From: Pseudomonadota bacterium
Lineage (GTDB): Bacteria > Pseudomonadota > Alphaproteobacteria > Rhizobiales > Methylopilaceae
DNA length: 5,807 bases
Direction of reading: 5' to 3'
NCBI GenBank assembly: GCA_023388965.1
Contig: JAEWFF010000074.1
Coordinates: forward strand, 1 to 5,807
The position numbers and the translations under genes were made by a program. Below are positions 1 to 5,614 of the stretch, piece by piece; position 1 is the stretch's first letter; each line of letters starts with the position of its first letter. A model generated the notes under the pieces. The model was not told the DNA's origin. It did no database searches and saw nothing but the letters and a program-made list of their open reading frames with translations.

Positions 1-14
1 TATGAGGCCGAGCA

Positions 15-683
15 ATGCCCGTCATCGTCATGGCAAGCCCCAAAGGGGGCGTCGGAAAATCCACATGTGCTGTAATCCTGGCCACAGAGTTCGCTCGGAT
101 GGGAGCTCAAGTGACAGTCTTGGACTGCGACCCCAACAAGTCACTGACCCGATGGGCATCTCACGGACTCCCCAAAGGTGTGACACTTCATCAGGATATA
201 GGGCGCTCTGAGATAGTGCCGACAATCAGGGCATCAGATGGCGATGGGCAGATCGTGATTGTTGATCTTGAAGGCGTAGCATCGCAGCTTGTCAGCCGCG
301 CTATCTCTCAAGCCGATCTGGTTATCGTCCCGATGCAGCCAACGGCGCTCGATGCGGAGATCGGGTCTGAAGCCTTGGCCTTGATCCGAGAAGAGGAAGA
401 GGCGCTTGGCCGGACAATACGTCACGCCGTTGTTCTGACCAAAACAAGCGCAGCTGTGAAAAGCCGCGTTCAAAAGGAGCTGGAAATACAGCTGCGCGGG
501 GCAGGGATCGACGTCATCGAGCCATCCCTCGTCGCGCGCGCAGCGTTTTCAGAAATCTTCGCTTATGGCGGTGATCTGACCGCGATGATGAAAGACCCTG
601 ACATGGTAACTGGCGGCAAGGTCGATAAGGCCTTGGAGAATGCCAAAGACTTTACGGAGGCTGTCTATGAGCGGCTCAAATAG
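15..683 (+). CDS. ParA/MinD-superfamily ATPase, VirC1-like (plasmid partition or relaxosome accessory)
   Basis: This 222-residue cytoplasmic P-loop ATPase has the deviant Walker A motif KGGVGKST at residues 10-17 (signature Lys10, catalytic Lys15), a Walker A' segment LDCDPNKSLTRW with Asp37 and Asp39, and a Walker B-like strand IVIVDLEG with Asp84. The final Gly-rich position reads DLEG rather than the DxPP usual in chromosomal ParA/Soj. It lacks the N-terminal helix-turn-helix of the larger type Ia ParA proteins. The length and the DCDPNKSLTRW segment resemble Agrobacterium VirC1 (about 230 residues, with a DADENRPLTRW segment), a ParA relative that works with the RHH protein VirC2 at T-DNA borders. 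The ATG at 15 follows a GAGG at 4-7. The next gene overlaps its last 17 bases, so the two are surely co-transcribed. Membership of the ParA superfamily is secure. Whether it segregates plasmids or assists conjugation is inference. Confidence 0.9.
   Translation: MPVIVMASPKGGVGKSTCAVILATEFARMGAQVTVLDCDPNKSLTRWASHGLPKGVTLHQDIGRSEIVPTIRASDGDGQIVIVDLEGVASQLVSRAISQADLVIVPMQPTALDAEIGSEALALIREEEEALGRTIRHAVVLTKTSAAVKSRVQKELEIQLRGAGIDVIEPSLVARAAFSEIFAYGGDLTAMMKDPDMVTGGKVDKALENAKDFTEAVYERLK
654..660 (+). promoter_or_regulatory. Ribosome binding site of the RHH gene
   Basis: ACGGAGG lies inside the end of the ATPase gene, six bases before ATG 667. It decides the start of the RHH protein over the in-frame ATG at 640. 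Confidence 0.75.
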
Positions 684-948
684 GCTTGCAGGGCTGAAGG
701 CCCGACCAAAAGACACCACGGTTGCCGAGGTCCGCCGTGTCGATGAGGTTGGAGAGGCGAGGGGCTTCCTTGATCGTACCCCACGCAAGAAACCAGGGCG
801 TAAACCAAGCCCACGCACCTATCAGCTGCACCCGAAGGTTTTCCCTGAAGTCGGGGAAGCGATTGCCGCTGAGGCAGAGCGTCTTGGCATCACGCAGGGC
901 CAGCTAATAGAGATGATGTGGGAAGAATATCAAAAGCTTGCGCGCTAA
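667..948 (+). CDS. Small ribbon-helix-helix partner of the ParA-like ATPase (ParG/VirC2-like)
   Basis: This 93-residue basic protein starts at ATG 667, chosen because a strong Shine-Dalgarno (ACGGAGG, 654-660) lies six bases upstream. An in-frame ATG at 640 has no such site. Residues 1-48 are charged and probably flexible, ending in a Pro/Lys/Arg-rich stretch (RKKPGRKPSPR) like an AT-hook. Residues about 50-92 fit a ribbon-helix-helix fold: a strand (TYQLHPKVF), a first helix (PEVGEAIAAEAERLG) and a second helix after GIT (TQGQLIEMMWEEYQKLA). Such proteins dimerise and bind operator or centromere DNA. In ParF-ParG systems the disordered N-terminus stimulates the ATPase, and VirC2 is an RHH partner of VirC1. 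The 17-base overlap with the ATPase gene supports a functional pair. The exact DNA target is unknown; it probably also represses the operon, by analogy only. Confidence 0.75.
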   Translation: MSGSNRLAGLKARPKDTTVAEVRRVDEVGEARGFLDRTPRKKPGRKPSPRTYQLHPKVFPEVGEAIAAEAERLGITQGQLIEMMWEEYQKLAR

Positions 949-960
949 CCTTAGGACCAT

Positions 961-1227
961 TCAGTAATGGAACCGCAGTTGCGCAATCTCTAGGCTTTGG
1001 CCATCGCCAGCTCCACTGACCCGGTAGACCATTCGATCTTCCTGAGAAATTCGCCGGGACCACCAGCCAGTCAAATCCCCCTTCAAAGGTTCCGGTTTGC
1101 CGGTTCCTTTGAAGGGGGTCCGCTTGCACTGCTTGATCAGCTCGTTGATCCGGTCGCGTACCTTGTCGTTGGTGTTGACCCAGTATTGATAGTCTTCCCA
1201 GGCCTGATCGGAAAAAACCAGCTTCAC
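961..1227 (-). CDS. yoeB: YoeB-family toxin (ribosome-dependent mRNA endonuclease)
   Basis: This 88-residue protein aligns along its full length with E. coli YoeB, with conserved INELIK, RTPF, GKPEPLK, WSRRI, RxVY and the terminal FHY. The catalytic residues known for YoeB are all present: Glu46, Arg59, Arg65, the penultimate His87 and C-terminal Tyr88. A three- to four-residue insertion near residues 71-76 (SGAGDGQ) accounts for the extra length over the usual 84. YoeB cleaves mRNA at the ribosomal A site and blocks translation until bound by YefM. The start is GTG, overlapping the antitoxin TGA as GTGA (1224-1227), with only weak Shine-Dalgarno complementarity, which implies coupled and limited toxin synthesis. 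A 13 bp perfect inverted repeat lies inside the coding sequence (1077-1118). The gene converges on the ParA cassette, leaving only 12 bases between stops. The toxin appears intact. Confidence 0.95.
   Translation of the reverse strand: MKLVFSDQAWEDYQYWVNTNDKVRDRINELIKQCKRTPFKGTGKPEPLKGDLTGWWSRRISQEDRMVYRVSGAGDGQSLEIAQLRFHY
1077..1118. repeat. Inverted repeat (hairpin) inside yoeB
   Basis: The 13-base arms at 1077-1089 (CCCCCTTCAAAGG) and 1106-1118 (CCTTTGAAGGGGG) are perfectly complementary. Within the loop, CCGG at 1092-1095 and CCGG at 1100-1103 can add four more pairs after a TT/TT internal bulge. On the toxin mRNA this covers the codons for roughly TPFKGTGKPEPLKG. Part of the symmetry follows from the repeated (P)(F/L)KG amino-acid pattern, but synonymous positions also match. 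A regulatory role is speculation. Confidence 0.6.
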
Positions 1228-1475
1228 TCGGTCAGCTCACGCTCTTCGCCAGTTCCAGCATCGAGTTGCGCGATCGACGCGCGCAAGCGGGATGCGTTTT
1301 TCGGTGTGGACAAGAGGTGCAACGTCTCGTTGACGGCGTTCCAAGTGTCCAAGGACACGACCACAACGGACTCGCCCTTCTTGCGCGTCACGACAACTTC
1401 CTGCTTGTCGTGGATCGCTCGATCCATGACGCCCTTCAGTTGAGCCCGTGCGTCTGAGTAGGTCATAACATCCAT
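1224..1475 (-). CDS. yefM: YefM/Phd-family antitoxin
   Basis: This 83-residue antitoxin is the first gene of the toxin-antitoxin operon. Its N-terminal half (MTYSDARAQLKGVMDRAIHD, then VVVTRKKGESVVVVSLDTWN) is the Phd/YefM DNA-binding dimerisation domain. Residues about 50-83 (ETLHLLSTPKNASRLRASIA onward to an acidic tail) match the YefM segment that folds onto YoeB and masks its active site. ATG 1475 is preceded on the minus strand by AAGGAG (1488-1483) at seven bases spacing, a much stronger ribosome site than that of the toxin, as expected for excess antitoxin. The protein should be Lon-labile and should autorepress with YoeB through the operator immediately upstream. On a plasmid this pair serves as an addiction module. 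Family assignment is secure. Confidence 0.94.
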   Translation of the reverse strand: MDVMTYSDARAQLKGVMDRAIHDKQEVVVTRKKGESVVVVSLDTWNAVNETLHLLSTPKNASRLRASIAQLDAGTGEERELTE

Positions 1476-1482
1476 GTCGACT

Positions 1483-1488
1483 CTCCTT
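1483..1488 (-). promoter_or_regulatory. Ribosome binding site of yefM
   Basis: The minus strand reads AAGGAG seven bases before ATG 1475. It fixes the antitoxin start and contrasts with the nearly absent site in front of the GTG-initiated toxin. Confidence 0.75.
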
Positions 1489-1502
1489 TGCTTCCCTCTA
1501 TA

Positions 1503-1520
1503 TGTACAATATTAAGTACA
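1503..1520 (-). promoter_or_regulatory. YefM-YoeB operator (two GTAC-core palindromes)
   Basis: A perfect TGTACA lies at 1503-1508 and AGTACA at 1515-1520; their centres are exactly 12 bp apart. In E. coli the yefM-yoeB operator consists of a long and a short palindrome with TGTACA cores spaced 12 bp, so one helical face is occupied by successive YefM dimers. The site lies 28-45 bases upstream of the yefM start. Plausible minus-strand promoter elements overlap it: TTTACT near 1527-1522, with an AT-rich ATATAG near 1504-1499. Binding here would block RNA polymerase. The operator match is strong; the promoter boxes are tentative. Confidence 0.78.
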
Positions 1521-1586
1521 AGTAAAGGGATGGTACGAAGGCGGCAGTCAATTTCATGGAGAATTTACGAGAGAGAAAGGGCTCAC

Positions 1587-1795
1587 ATGGATGACATCGT
1601 TACCCGCCCCGCAGAGGAAATTTCTCGCGAGGAACTTTACGAACTGGTCTGGCAGACCCCCATGAGCAAGCTTGGTGCCCAACTCGCGACGAACGGGCCA
1701 GGCTTGGCCGCTCTTTGTCGAAAGCGCCAAATTCCTACGCCACCCTTGGGCTACTGGTAGAAAAAGGCCGTTGGCCGTGCTCCTGAAATGCCTCC
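1587..1795 (+). pseudogene. N-terminal remnant of an unrecognised protein with an 'ELYELVW...GYW' domain, cut by a stop codon and an IS
   Basis: From ATG 1587 (weak AAGG upstream) 57 codons run to TAG 1758. The peptide carries ISREELYELVWQTPMSKLGA, then ALCRKRQIPTPPLGYW. I recognise this as the helical N-terminal module (SREELYxxVWxxPMxKLA ... C...IPxPPxGYW) of uncharacterised proteobacterial proteins often found in accessory DNA. Normal relatives continue directly after GYW with a lysine-rich stretch. Here the same frame after the TAG reads KKAVGRAPEMPP up to the IS border at 1796, so the TAG looks like a nonsense change in a once-longer gene. The rest of the gene is not found beyond the right IS end. 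A longer start at TTG 1488 is possible but runs through the yefM operator and looks unlikely. Function unknown; probably non-functional. Confidence 0.65.
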
Positions 1796-1825
1796 TGTTG
1801 GATGTCACTGAGAACTGACCCAGCA
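1796..1825 (+). repeat. Left terminal inverted repeat of the IS21-family element
   Basis: All 30 bases are the exact reverse complement of 5592-5621; the pairing breaks at 1826/5591. It starts with TG as expected for IS21-family ends. Confidence 0.9.
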
Positions 1826-1856
1826 GCGATCAAGATTGTCGCTGAGAATTGACCCA
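1803..1856 (+). repeat. Tandemly arranged terminal repeats, left end of the IS21-family element
   Basis: TGTCACTGAGAACTGACCCA (1803-1822) recurs at 1837-1856 with 18 of 20 identities (TGTCGCTGAGAATTGACCCA), an offset of 34 bp. Multiple subterminal copies are typical IstA binding sites in this family. Confidence 0.8.
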
Positions 1857-1908
1857 TGTGGAAACTTCCCCCTGACGGGATTTGTCGGGGGTCATTGGAG
1901 TGATCGAC

Positions 1909-3438
1909 ATGGATATATTGAGCGTCATTCGACGTTGGGCACTTCGGGACAAGTTACCGATCCGCGAGATTTCACGGCGGACCGGGCTGTCGCGCAATAC
2001 TATCAGGCGTTACCTGCGTGCCGGGATCGTCGAGCCCAAGTTCAAGGCACCATCGAGGCCGAGCAAGCTTGATCCTTACGCAGAGAAGCTGTCGGGCTGG
2101 TTGTTGGCGCAGCAGCGCAAGCCGCGCAAAGAGCGACGAACGGCGAAGCAGATGCACGCTGATCTGGTTCAACTTGGATTTGATGGCTCCTACGAGCGGG
2201 TCTCGGCCTTTGTCCGCGCCTGGAGATCGGACCGGGCGCGCGCGCAGAACACCACAGACCGCGGGACATTCGTGCCACTGGTGTTCAAGCCGGGCGAGGC
2301 ATTCCAATTTGATTGGAGCGAGGACTACGCAATCATAGGGGGTGAACGGATCAAGCTGCAGGTCGCACACATCAAGCTGTCGCACAGCCGCGCGTTCTTG
2401 GTCAGGGCGTATTTGCTACAGACACATGAGATGCTGTTCGATGCGCACTGGCATGCGTTCAGGGTCTTCGAAGGCGTGCCGGGCCGCGGGATCTACGACA
2501 ATATGCGCACGGCGGTAGACCGCGTGGGCGCTGGCAAGAAGCGCGACGTGAACGCGCGCTTCATGGCGATGACCAGCCACTACGTGTTCGAACCTGACTT
2601 CTGCAATCCGGCGGCGGGATGGGAGAAGGGCCAGGTCGAGAAGAACGTCCGCGATGCGCGCAGCCGGATGTGGCAGGTAATGCCATCCTTCCCTGATCTC
2701 GACGCGCTGAACCGGTGGCTGGAAGAGAGGTGCAAGGCGCTATGGACCGAGACCGGACACGGCCGCTTGCCAGGCAGCATCGCTGAGATCTGGGAGGCTG
2801 AGAAATCGTCGCTGATGCCTTTGCCCACGGCGTTCGATGGCTATGTCGAGCAAAATAAGCGGGTGTCACCGACCTGCCTCATCACGTTTGATCGCAATCG
2901 CTACTCTGTGCCCGCCAGTTTTGCGAACCGGCCCGTCAGCCTGCACATCTACCCCGAACGGCTGGTTGTCGTTGCCGAAGGGCAGGTCGTCTGTGAGCAC
3001 CGGCGCATCATTGAAAGGTCGCACCGGCAACCGGGCCGCGTCATCTATGACTGGCGCCATTACCTCGCCGTGGTCCAGCGCAAGCCGGGCGCGCTTCGCA
3101 ATGGCGCCCCGTTTGTCGAAATGCCGGAGGGCTTTCGTGAGTTGCAGAATCAGATGCTGCGCAGGCCCGGCGGCGATCGGGAGATGGTCGACGTCCTGTC
3201 ATTGGTGCTGCATCACGACGAACAGGCCGTGCTTTGCGCGGTGGACATGGCACTGAAGGCCGGCGTGCCGAGCAAGACCCACGTGCTGAACCTGCTGCAC
3301 AGGCTGGTGAGCGGCACGTCGGGCGAAAAGCCGGACGTGATGCCGCCTCCGGCCTTGATGCTGAGCAAGGAGCCCGAAGCGAACGTCGCACGCTACGATG
3401 GGCTGCGCACGTCCGGAGGCAAACGCCATGCGTCATGA
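1909..3438 (+). CDS. istA: IstA, DDE transposase of the IS21-family element
   Basis: This 509-residue transposase starts at ATG 1909, with GGAG eight bases upstream. In-frame TTG 1882 and GTG 1900 are alternatives that would add up to nine residues. An N-terminal helix-turn-helix spans residues about 17-37 (LPIREISRRTGLSRNTIRRY). The integrase core carries Asp135 in FQFDWSE, Asp197 in IYDNMRTAV and the C-terminal glutamate in GWEKGQVEKN (Glu239 or Glu244; the KGxVE glutamate is the usual conserved one). The C-terminal domain has the IS21-typical VSPTCLITFDRNRYSVP and the YDWRHYL region. It cuts and joins IS ends and needs the ATPase IstB. The frame is fully open and family-length, so IstA is probably intact. 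Its last 11 bases overlap istB. Confidence 0.96.
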   Translation: MDILSVIRRWALRDKLPIREISRRTGLSRNTIRRYLRAGIVEPKFKAPSRPSKLDPYAEKLSGWLLAQQRKPRKERRTAKQMHADLVQLGFDGSYERVSAFVRAWRSDRARAQNTTDRGTFVPLVFKPGEAFQFDWSEDYAIIGGERIKLQVAHIKLSHSRAFLVRAYLLQTHEMLFDAHWHAFRVFEGVPGRGIYDNMRTAVDRVGAGKKRDVNARFMAMTSHYVFEPDFCNPAAGWEKGQVEKNVRDARSRMWQVMPSFPDLDALNRWLEERCKALWTETGHGRLPGSIAEIWEAEKSSLMPLPTAFDGYVEQNKRVSPTCLITFDRNRYSVPASFANRPVSLHIYPERLVVVAEGQVVCEHRRIIERSHRQPGRVIYDWRHYLAVVQRKPGALRNGAPFVEMPEGFRELQNQMLRRPGGDREMVDVLSLVLHHDEQAVLCAVDMALKAGVPSKTHVLNLLHRLVSGTSGEKPDVMPPPALMLSKEPEANVARYDGLRTSGGKRHAS

Positions 3439-3716
3439 TCCCGCCGGAGCTGCCATCGTCATCATGCTCCGCAGTCTGAAGATGCCAGGCATGGCCCAAG
3501 CAGTTCACGACCTCATGGAACAAGGTGCGCCTGCATTCGACGCGGCGATCCCGATCCTGTCGCAGCTGCTGAAGGCCGAAATGGCTGAGCGTGAAGTGCG
3601 GTCGATCTCCTATCACATGAAAGCCGCGCGCTTCCCGGCCCACAAGGACCTTTCTGGCTTTGACTTTGCGGCCAGCGAGGTCAACGAGGCCCTTGTGCGG
3701 CAACTTCATCGATGCG

Positions 3717-3719
3717 AGT
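3717..3719. repeat. Target site duplication AGT (left copy)
   Basis: AGT here and at 5047-5049 flank the IS3-family ends exactly. Deleting the element plus one copy restores the istB reading frame, which independently confirms the 3 bp duplication. Confidence 0.9.
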
Positions 3720-3746
3720 TGAACCGCCCCGGGTTTACCGGAGAGT
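3720..3746. repeat. Terminal inverted repeat of the IS3-family element (end distal to orfA)
   Basis: 27 bases are perfectly complementary to 5020-5046. It begins with TGAACC directly after the AGT target duplicate. Confidence 0.92.
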
Positions 3747-3760
3747 TTGTGGTTCAATGA

Positions 3761-4667
3761 TTAAGCTGCTTTTGGGTCAGCCTTCAAGCTTGCGTAGAAT
3801 GCCTCCTCTGCTTCGTGCGGCGTGACATAACCGATGGCGCTGTGCAGGCGGGTCTTGTTATACCAGTCTACCCATTTCAGAGTTTCCCACTCGACCTGGC
3901 CCATGGACTTCCAGGGGCCGAGGAGCTTGATGACCTCCGTCTTGAACAGGCCTGATGATGCTTTCAGCCAAGGCATTGTCATAGCTGTCCCCGACGCTGC
4001 CGACCGAAGGATCGATCCCGGCATCGGCCAACCGCTCAGTATATCTGATCGACAGATACTGGCTGCCCCGGTCGCTGTGATGGATCAGCTTATCCGTCTC
4101 GGACGGCGCCCGCTGGCAGATCGCCTGGTTCAGGGCATCGAGCACGAAGCCCGTTGTCATCGAGGTCGAGGCGCGCCAGCCGACGATCCTGCGGGCGAAG
4201 ACGTCAATGACGAAAGCGACATAGACCATGCCCTGCCAGCTGGAGACATAGGTGAAATCCGAAACCCAGAGCTGGTTCGGCATATCGGCAACGAAGGCCC
4301 GGTTCACCTTGTCATCCGGGCAAGGCTGGGCCGTATCGGGGTTGGTCGTGATGACCTTCTTGCCGCGCACAACGCCCTGTAACCCCATGACCTTCATCAG
4401 CCGCTCCACCGTGCAGCGGGCGATGTCGCGCCCTTCGCGGCGCAGCTGGTGCCAGACCTTGCGCGCGCCATACCGGTTCCGGCTGCCATCGAAGGCCTGC
4501 TGGATCGCGGCCATGTCCAGCCGATCCTGCCTGGCCCGGTCCGATGCCAGTTCCGGATCACGCTCCACCGCCTTGAAGTGGTAGAATGTCGATGGTGCGA
4601 TCCCCAGAACCCGGCAGATCGGCCCGACACCATGGACACAACGGTGATCGTCGATGAACGCGATCAT
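3761..4667 (-). pseudogene. IS3-family OrfB DDE transposase with a one-base frameshift
   Basis: The open frame from ATG 4667 contains the N-terminal HTH_21-like region (YGARKVWHQLRREGRDIARC), then the integrase core with Asp137 (WVSDFTYV), Asp199 (HHSDRGSQY) and Glu235 (NALAES), exactly 35 residues after Asp199, so the DDE triad is complete. Just after it, near 3953-3959, one extra base appears. The frame goes on as IRPVQDGG and stops at 3858, while the expected continuation (GLFKTEVIKLLGPWKSMGQV ... TRLHSAIGYVTPHEAEEAFY) lies in the neighbouring frame and ends at TAA 3761. Relatives read AESINGLFKTE here. The mutant protein therefore loses about 63 family residues of the C-terminal integrase region and is probably inactive. 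A sequencing error is an alternative. Confidence 0.9.
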
Positions 4668-4996
4668 TTGCGGAACGGGCGGTCGAGCTCCGCCGCAGCG
4701 AAATATGCGCTGGCCTTCTTCAGGATCTCATTGGCTTGACGAAGTTCCCGGTTCTCCCGCTCCAATTCCTTGATCCGATCCTTCTCGGCACTCGTCAGTC
4801 CGCCGCGCTGACCGGCGTCACGTTCGGCCTGCTGGCACCAGACGCGTAGGCTGTCCGGCGAACAGCCCAACTTCGGTGCAATCGCCCGATATGCCGCGCT
4901 GTCGCTGGTGTAATCGGCGCGGTTCTCTCGGAATAGCCGAACACCGCGTTCGCGAAGCTCGGCCGGATAGGCGGGGGTGAATCTCGGCTTTGTCAT
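4664..4996 (-). CDS. IS3-family OrfA (helix-turn-helix DNA-binding protein)
   Basis: OrfA has 110 residues from ATG 4996. An earlier in-frame ATG at 5005 would give 113, but the GAAGG ribosome site (5010-5006) abuts that ATG and is well spaced (nine bases) for ATG 4996. The N-terminal half holds a helix-turn-helix (YPAELRERGVRLF ... YRAIAPKLGCSPDSLRVWCQ) that recognises the terminal repeats. Residues about 70-95 (LTSAEKDRIKELERENRELR and on to NEILKK) form the leucine-zipper coiled coil used for multimerisation with OrfA/OrfAB. It ends LDRPFRK with its TGA overlapping the orfB ATG (ATGA, 4664-4667), and orfB lies in the -1 frame as expected for programmed frameshifting. I saw no classic A6G slippery heptamer, so stop-start coupling is equally possible. 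The gene appears intact. Confidence 0.92.
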   Translation of the reverse strand: MTKPRFTPAYPAELRERGVRLFRENRADYTSDSAAYRAIAPKLGCSPDSLRVWCQQAERDAGQRGGLTSAEKDRIKELERENRELRQANEILKKASAYFAAAELDRPFRK

Positions 4997-5019
4997 AGGG
5001 CTCATCCTTCGAGTGTTTT

Positions 5020-5046
5020 ACTCTCCGGTAAACCCGGGGCGGTTCA
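5020..5046. repeat. Terminal inverted repeat of the IS3-family element (orfA-proximal end)
   Basis: 27 bases are perfectly complementary to 3720-3746, ending GGTTCA immediately before the second AGT. Confidence 0.92.
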
Positions 5047-5049
5047 AGT
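5047..5049. repeat. Target site duplication AGT (right copy)
   Basis: This is the partner of 3717-3719. The following base begins the rest of the interrupted Phe98 codon of istB. Confidence 0.9.
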
Positions 5050-5571
5050 TCTTGGATGCCGCAGAGAACGTGGTCCTGATTGGTGGGCCCGGCACCGGGA
5101 AGAGCCATGTCGCCACGGCCCTCGGTGTTCACGCCATCCAGCATCACCGCAAACGTGTGCGCTTCTTCTCGACTGTCGAACTGGTCAACGCGCTGGAACA
5201 GGAAAAGGCACTGGGAAGGGCCAGCAAGATCGCCGAGGCGTTGGTGAAAACCGAATTGGTGATCCTCGACGAGCTGGGATACCTGCCGTTTAGCGCCGCG
5301 GGCGGCGCGCTCCTGTTCCACCTGCTCAGCAAACTCTACGAGCGCACCAGCGTCGTGATCACCACAAACCTGAGCTTCAGCGAATGGGCCAGCGTCTTTG
5401 GCGACGCCAAAATGACCACAGCGCTCCTCGATCGCCTTACCCACCGTTGCCACATTCTGGAGACCGGAAACGACAGCTACCGCTTCAAAGCCAGCTCGGA
5501 GACCGCGAAAAGAAAGAGAAAGGAGGCACAGACATTGACCACGTCATGAACACACCGACATACTGACAGGC

Positions 5572-5614
5572 GGGTCAAATCTCGATGACAATGCTGGGTC
5601 AGTTCTCAGTGACA
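5572..5614 (-). repeat. Subterminal repeats, right end of the IS21-family element
   Basis: The outer copy GGGTCAGTTCTCAGTGACA (5596-5614) is preceded by a weaker copy, GGGTCAAATCTCGATGACA (5572-5590), with 15 of 19 identities at an offset of 24 bp. The spacing differs from the left end (34 bp), so the ends are asymmetric. Confidence 0.65.

Larger units (their letters stand above)
3720..5046 (-). mobile_element. IS3-family insertion sequence nested in istB
   Basis: This 1327 bp element has perfect 27 bp terminal inverted repeats (3720-3746 and 5020-5046), starting TGAACCGCCCCGGGTTTACC and ending in the reverse complement. It is flanked by the direct repeat AGT (3717-3719 and 5047-5049). The TGA...TCA ends, size, 3 bp duplication and orfA/orfB organisation are those of the IS3 family. 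The protein style (AELDRPFRK followed by MIAFIDDHR) suggests the IS3 or IS51 subgroup, which I cannot settle. It runs opposite to istAB. The intact duplication shows simple transposition and little later disturbance apart from a frameshift in orfB. Confidence 0.95.
3428..5549 (+). pseudogene. istB: istB, AAA+ ATPase helper of IS21 transposition, split by an IS3-family insertion
   Basis: The 5' part (3428-3719) starts at ATG 3428, eight bases after GGAGG (3415-3419) and inside the end of istA. The 3' part resumes at 5050 and ends at 5549. Joining them with a single AGT gives an uninterrupted 263-residue IstB, the normal length, with Phe98 formed across the junction (HRCE-FLDAAENVV). The Walker A motif GGPGTGKS (residues 109-116) and Walker B LVILDELGY (Asp171, Glu172) lie in the 3' part. 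The 5' part alone encodes 110 residues ending in 13 IS-derived residues at TGA 3758-3760 and lacks the ATPase. IstB is a DnaA/DnaC-like ATPase that remodels target DNA and stimulates IstA. A GTG at 4977 opens the frame of the 3' part, but I see no good ribosome site, so expression is doubtful. Confidence 0.93.

Noticed and set aside
2..211. 69-residue frame at the window start
   Set aside because: It overlaps the ParA-like gene in another frame and has no domain.
949..960. Bidirectional terminator between the RHH gene and yoeB
   Set aside because: The 12-base gap and its surroundings show no stem followed by a T-run. The nearby yoeB hairpin lies more than 110 bases away and lacks a T-tract.
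997..1443. 148-residue plus-strand open frame
   Set aside because: It is antisense to the convincing yoeB-yefM pair, which have full family similarity and conserved catalytic residues.
3041..3757. 238-residue minus-strand open frame
   Set aside because: It lies antisense to istA and the 5' part of istB, is rich in Arg/Ser/Pro/Ala as expected of a GC-rich shadow, and has no recognisable domain.
3834..4382. 182-residue plus-strand open frame inside the IS3 element
   Set aside because: It is the complement of orfB, with no ribosome site and no family features.
4664..4760. Programmed -1 frameshift slippery heptamer between orfA and orfB
   Set aside because: The frames are in the correct -1 relation, but only AAGAAGG and CGCAAATGA are present. 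No A6G-type heptamer is visible, so the site is not annotated.
4818..5453. 211-residue minus-strand open frame across the IS3/istB junction
   Set aside because: It is antisense to the IstB ATPase core and crosses a recent insertion border, so it cannot be an evolved gene.
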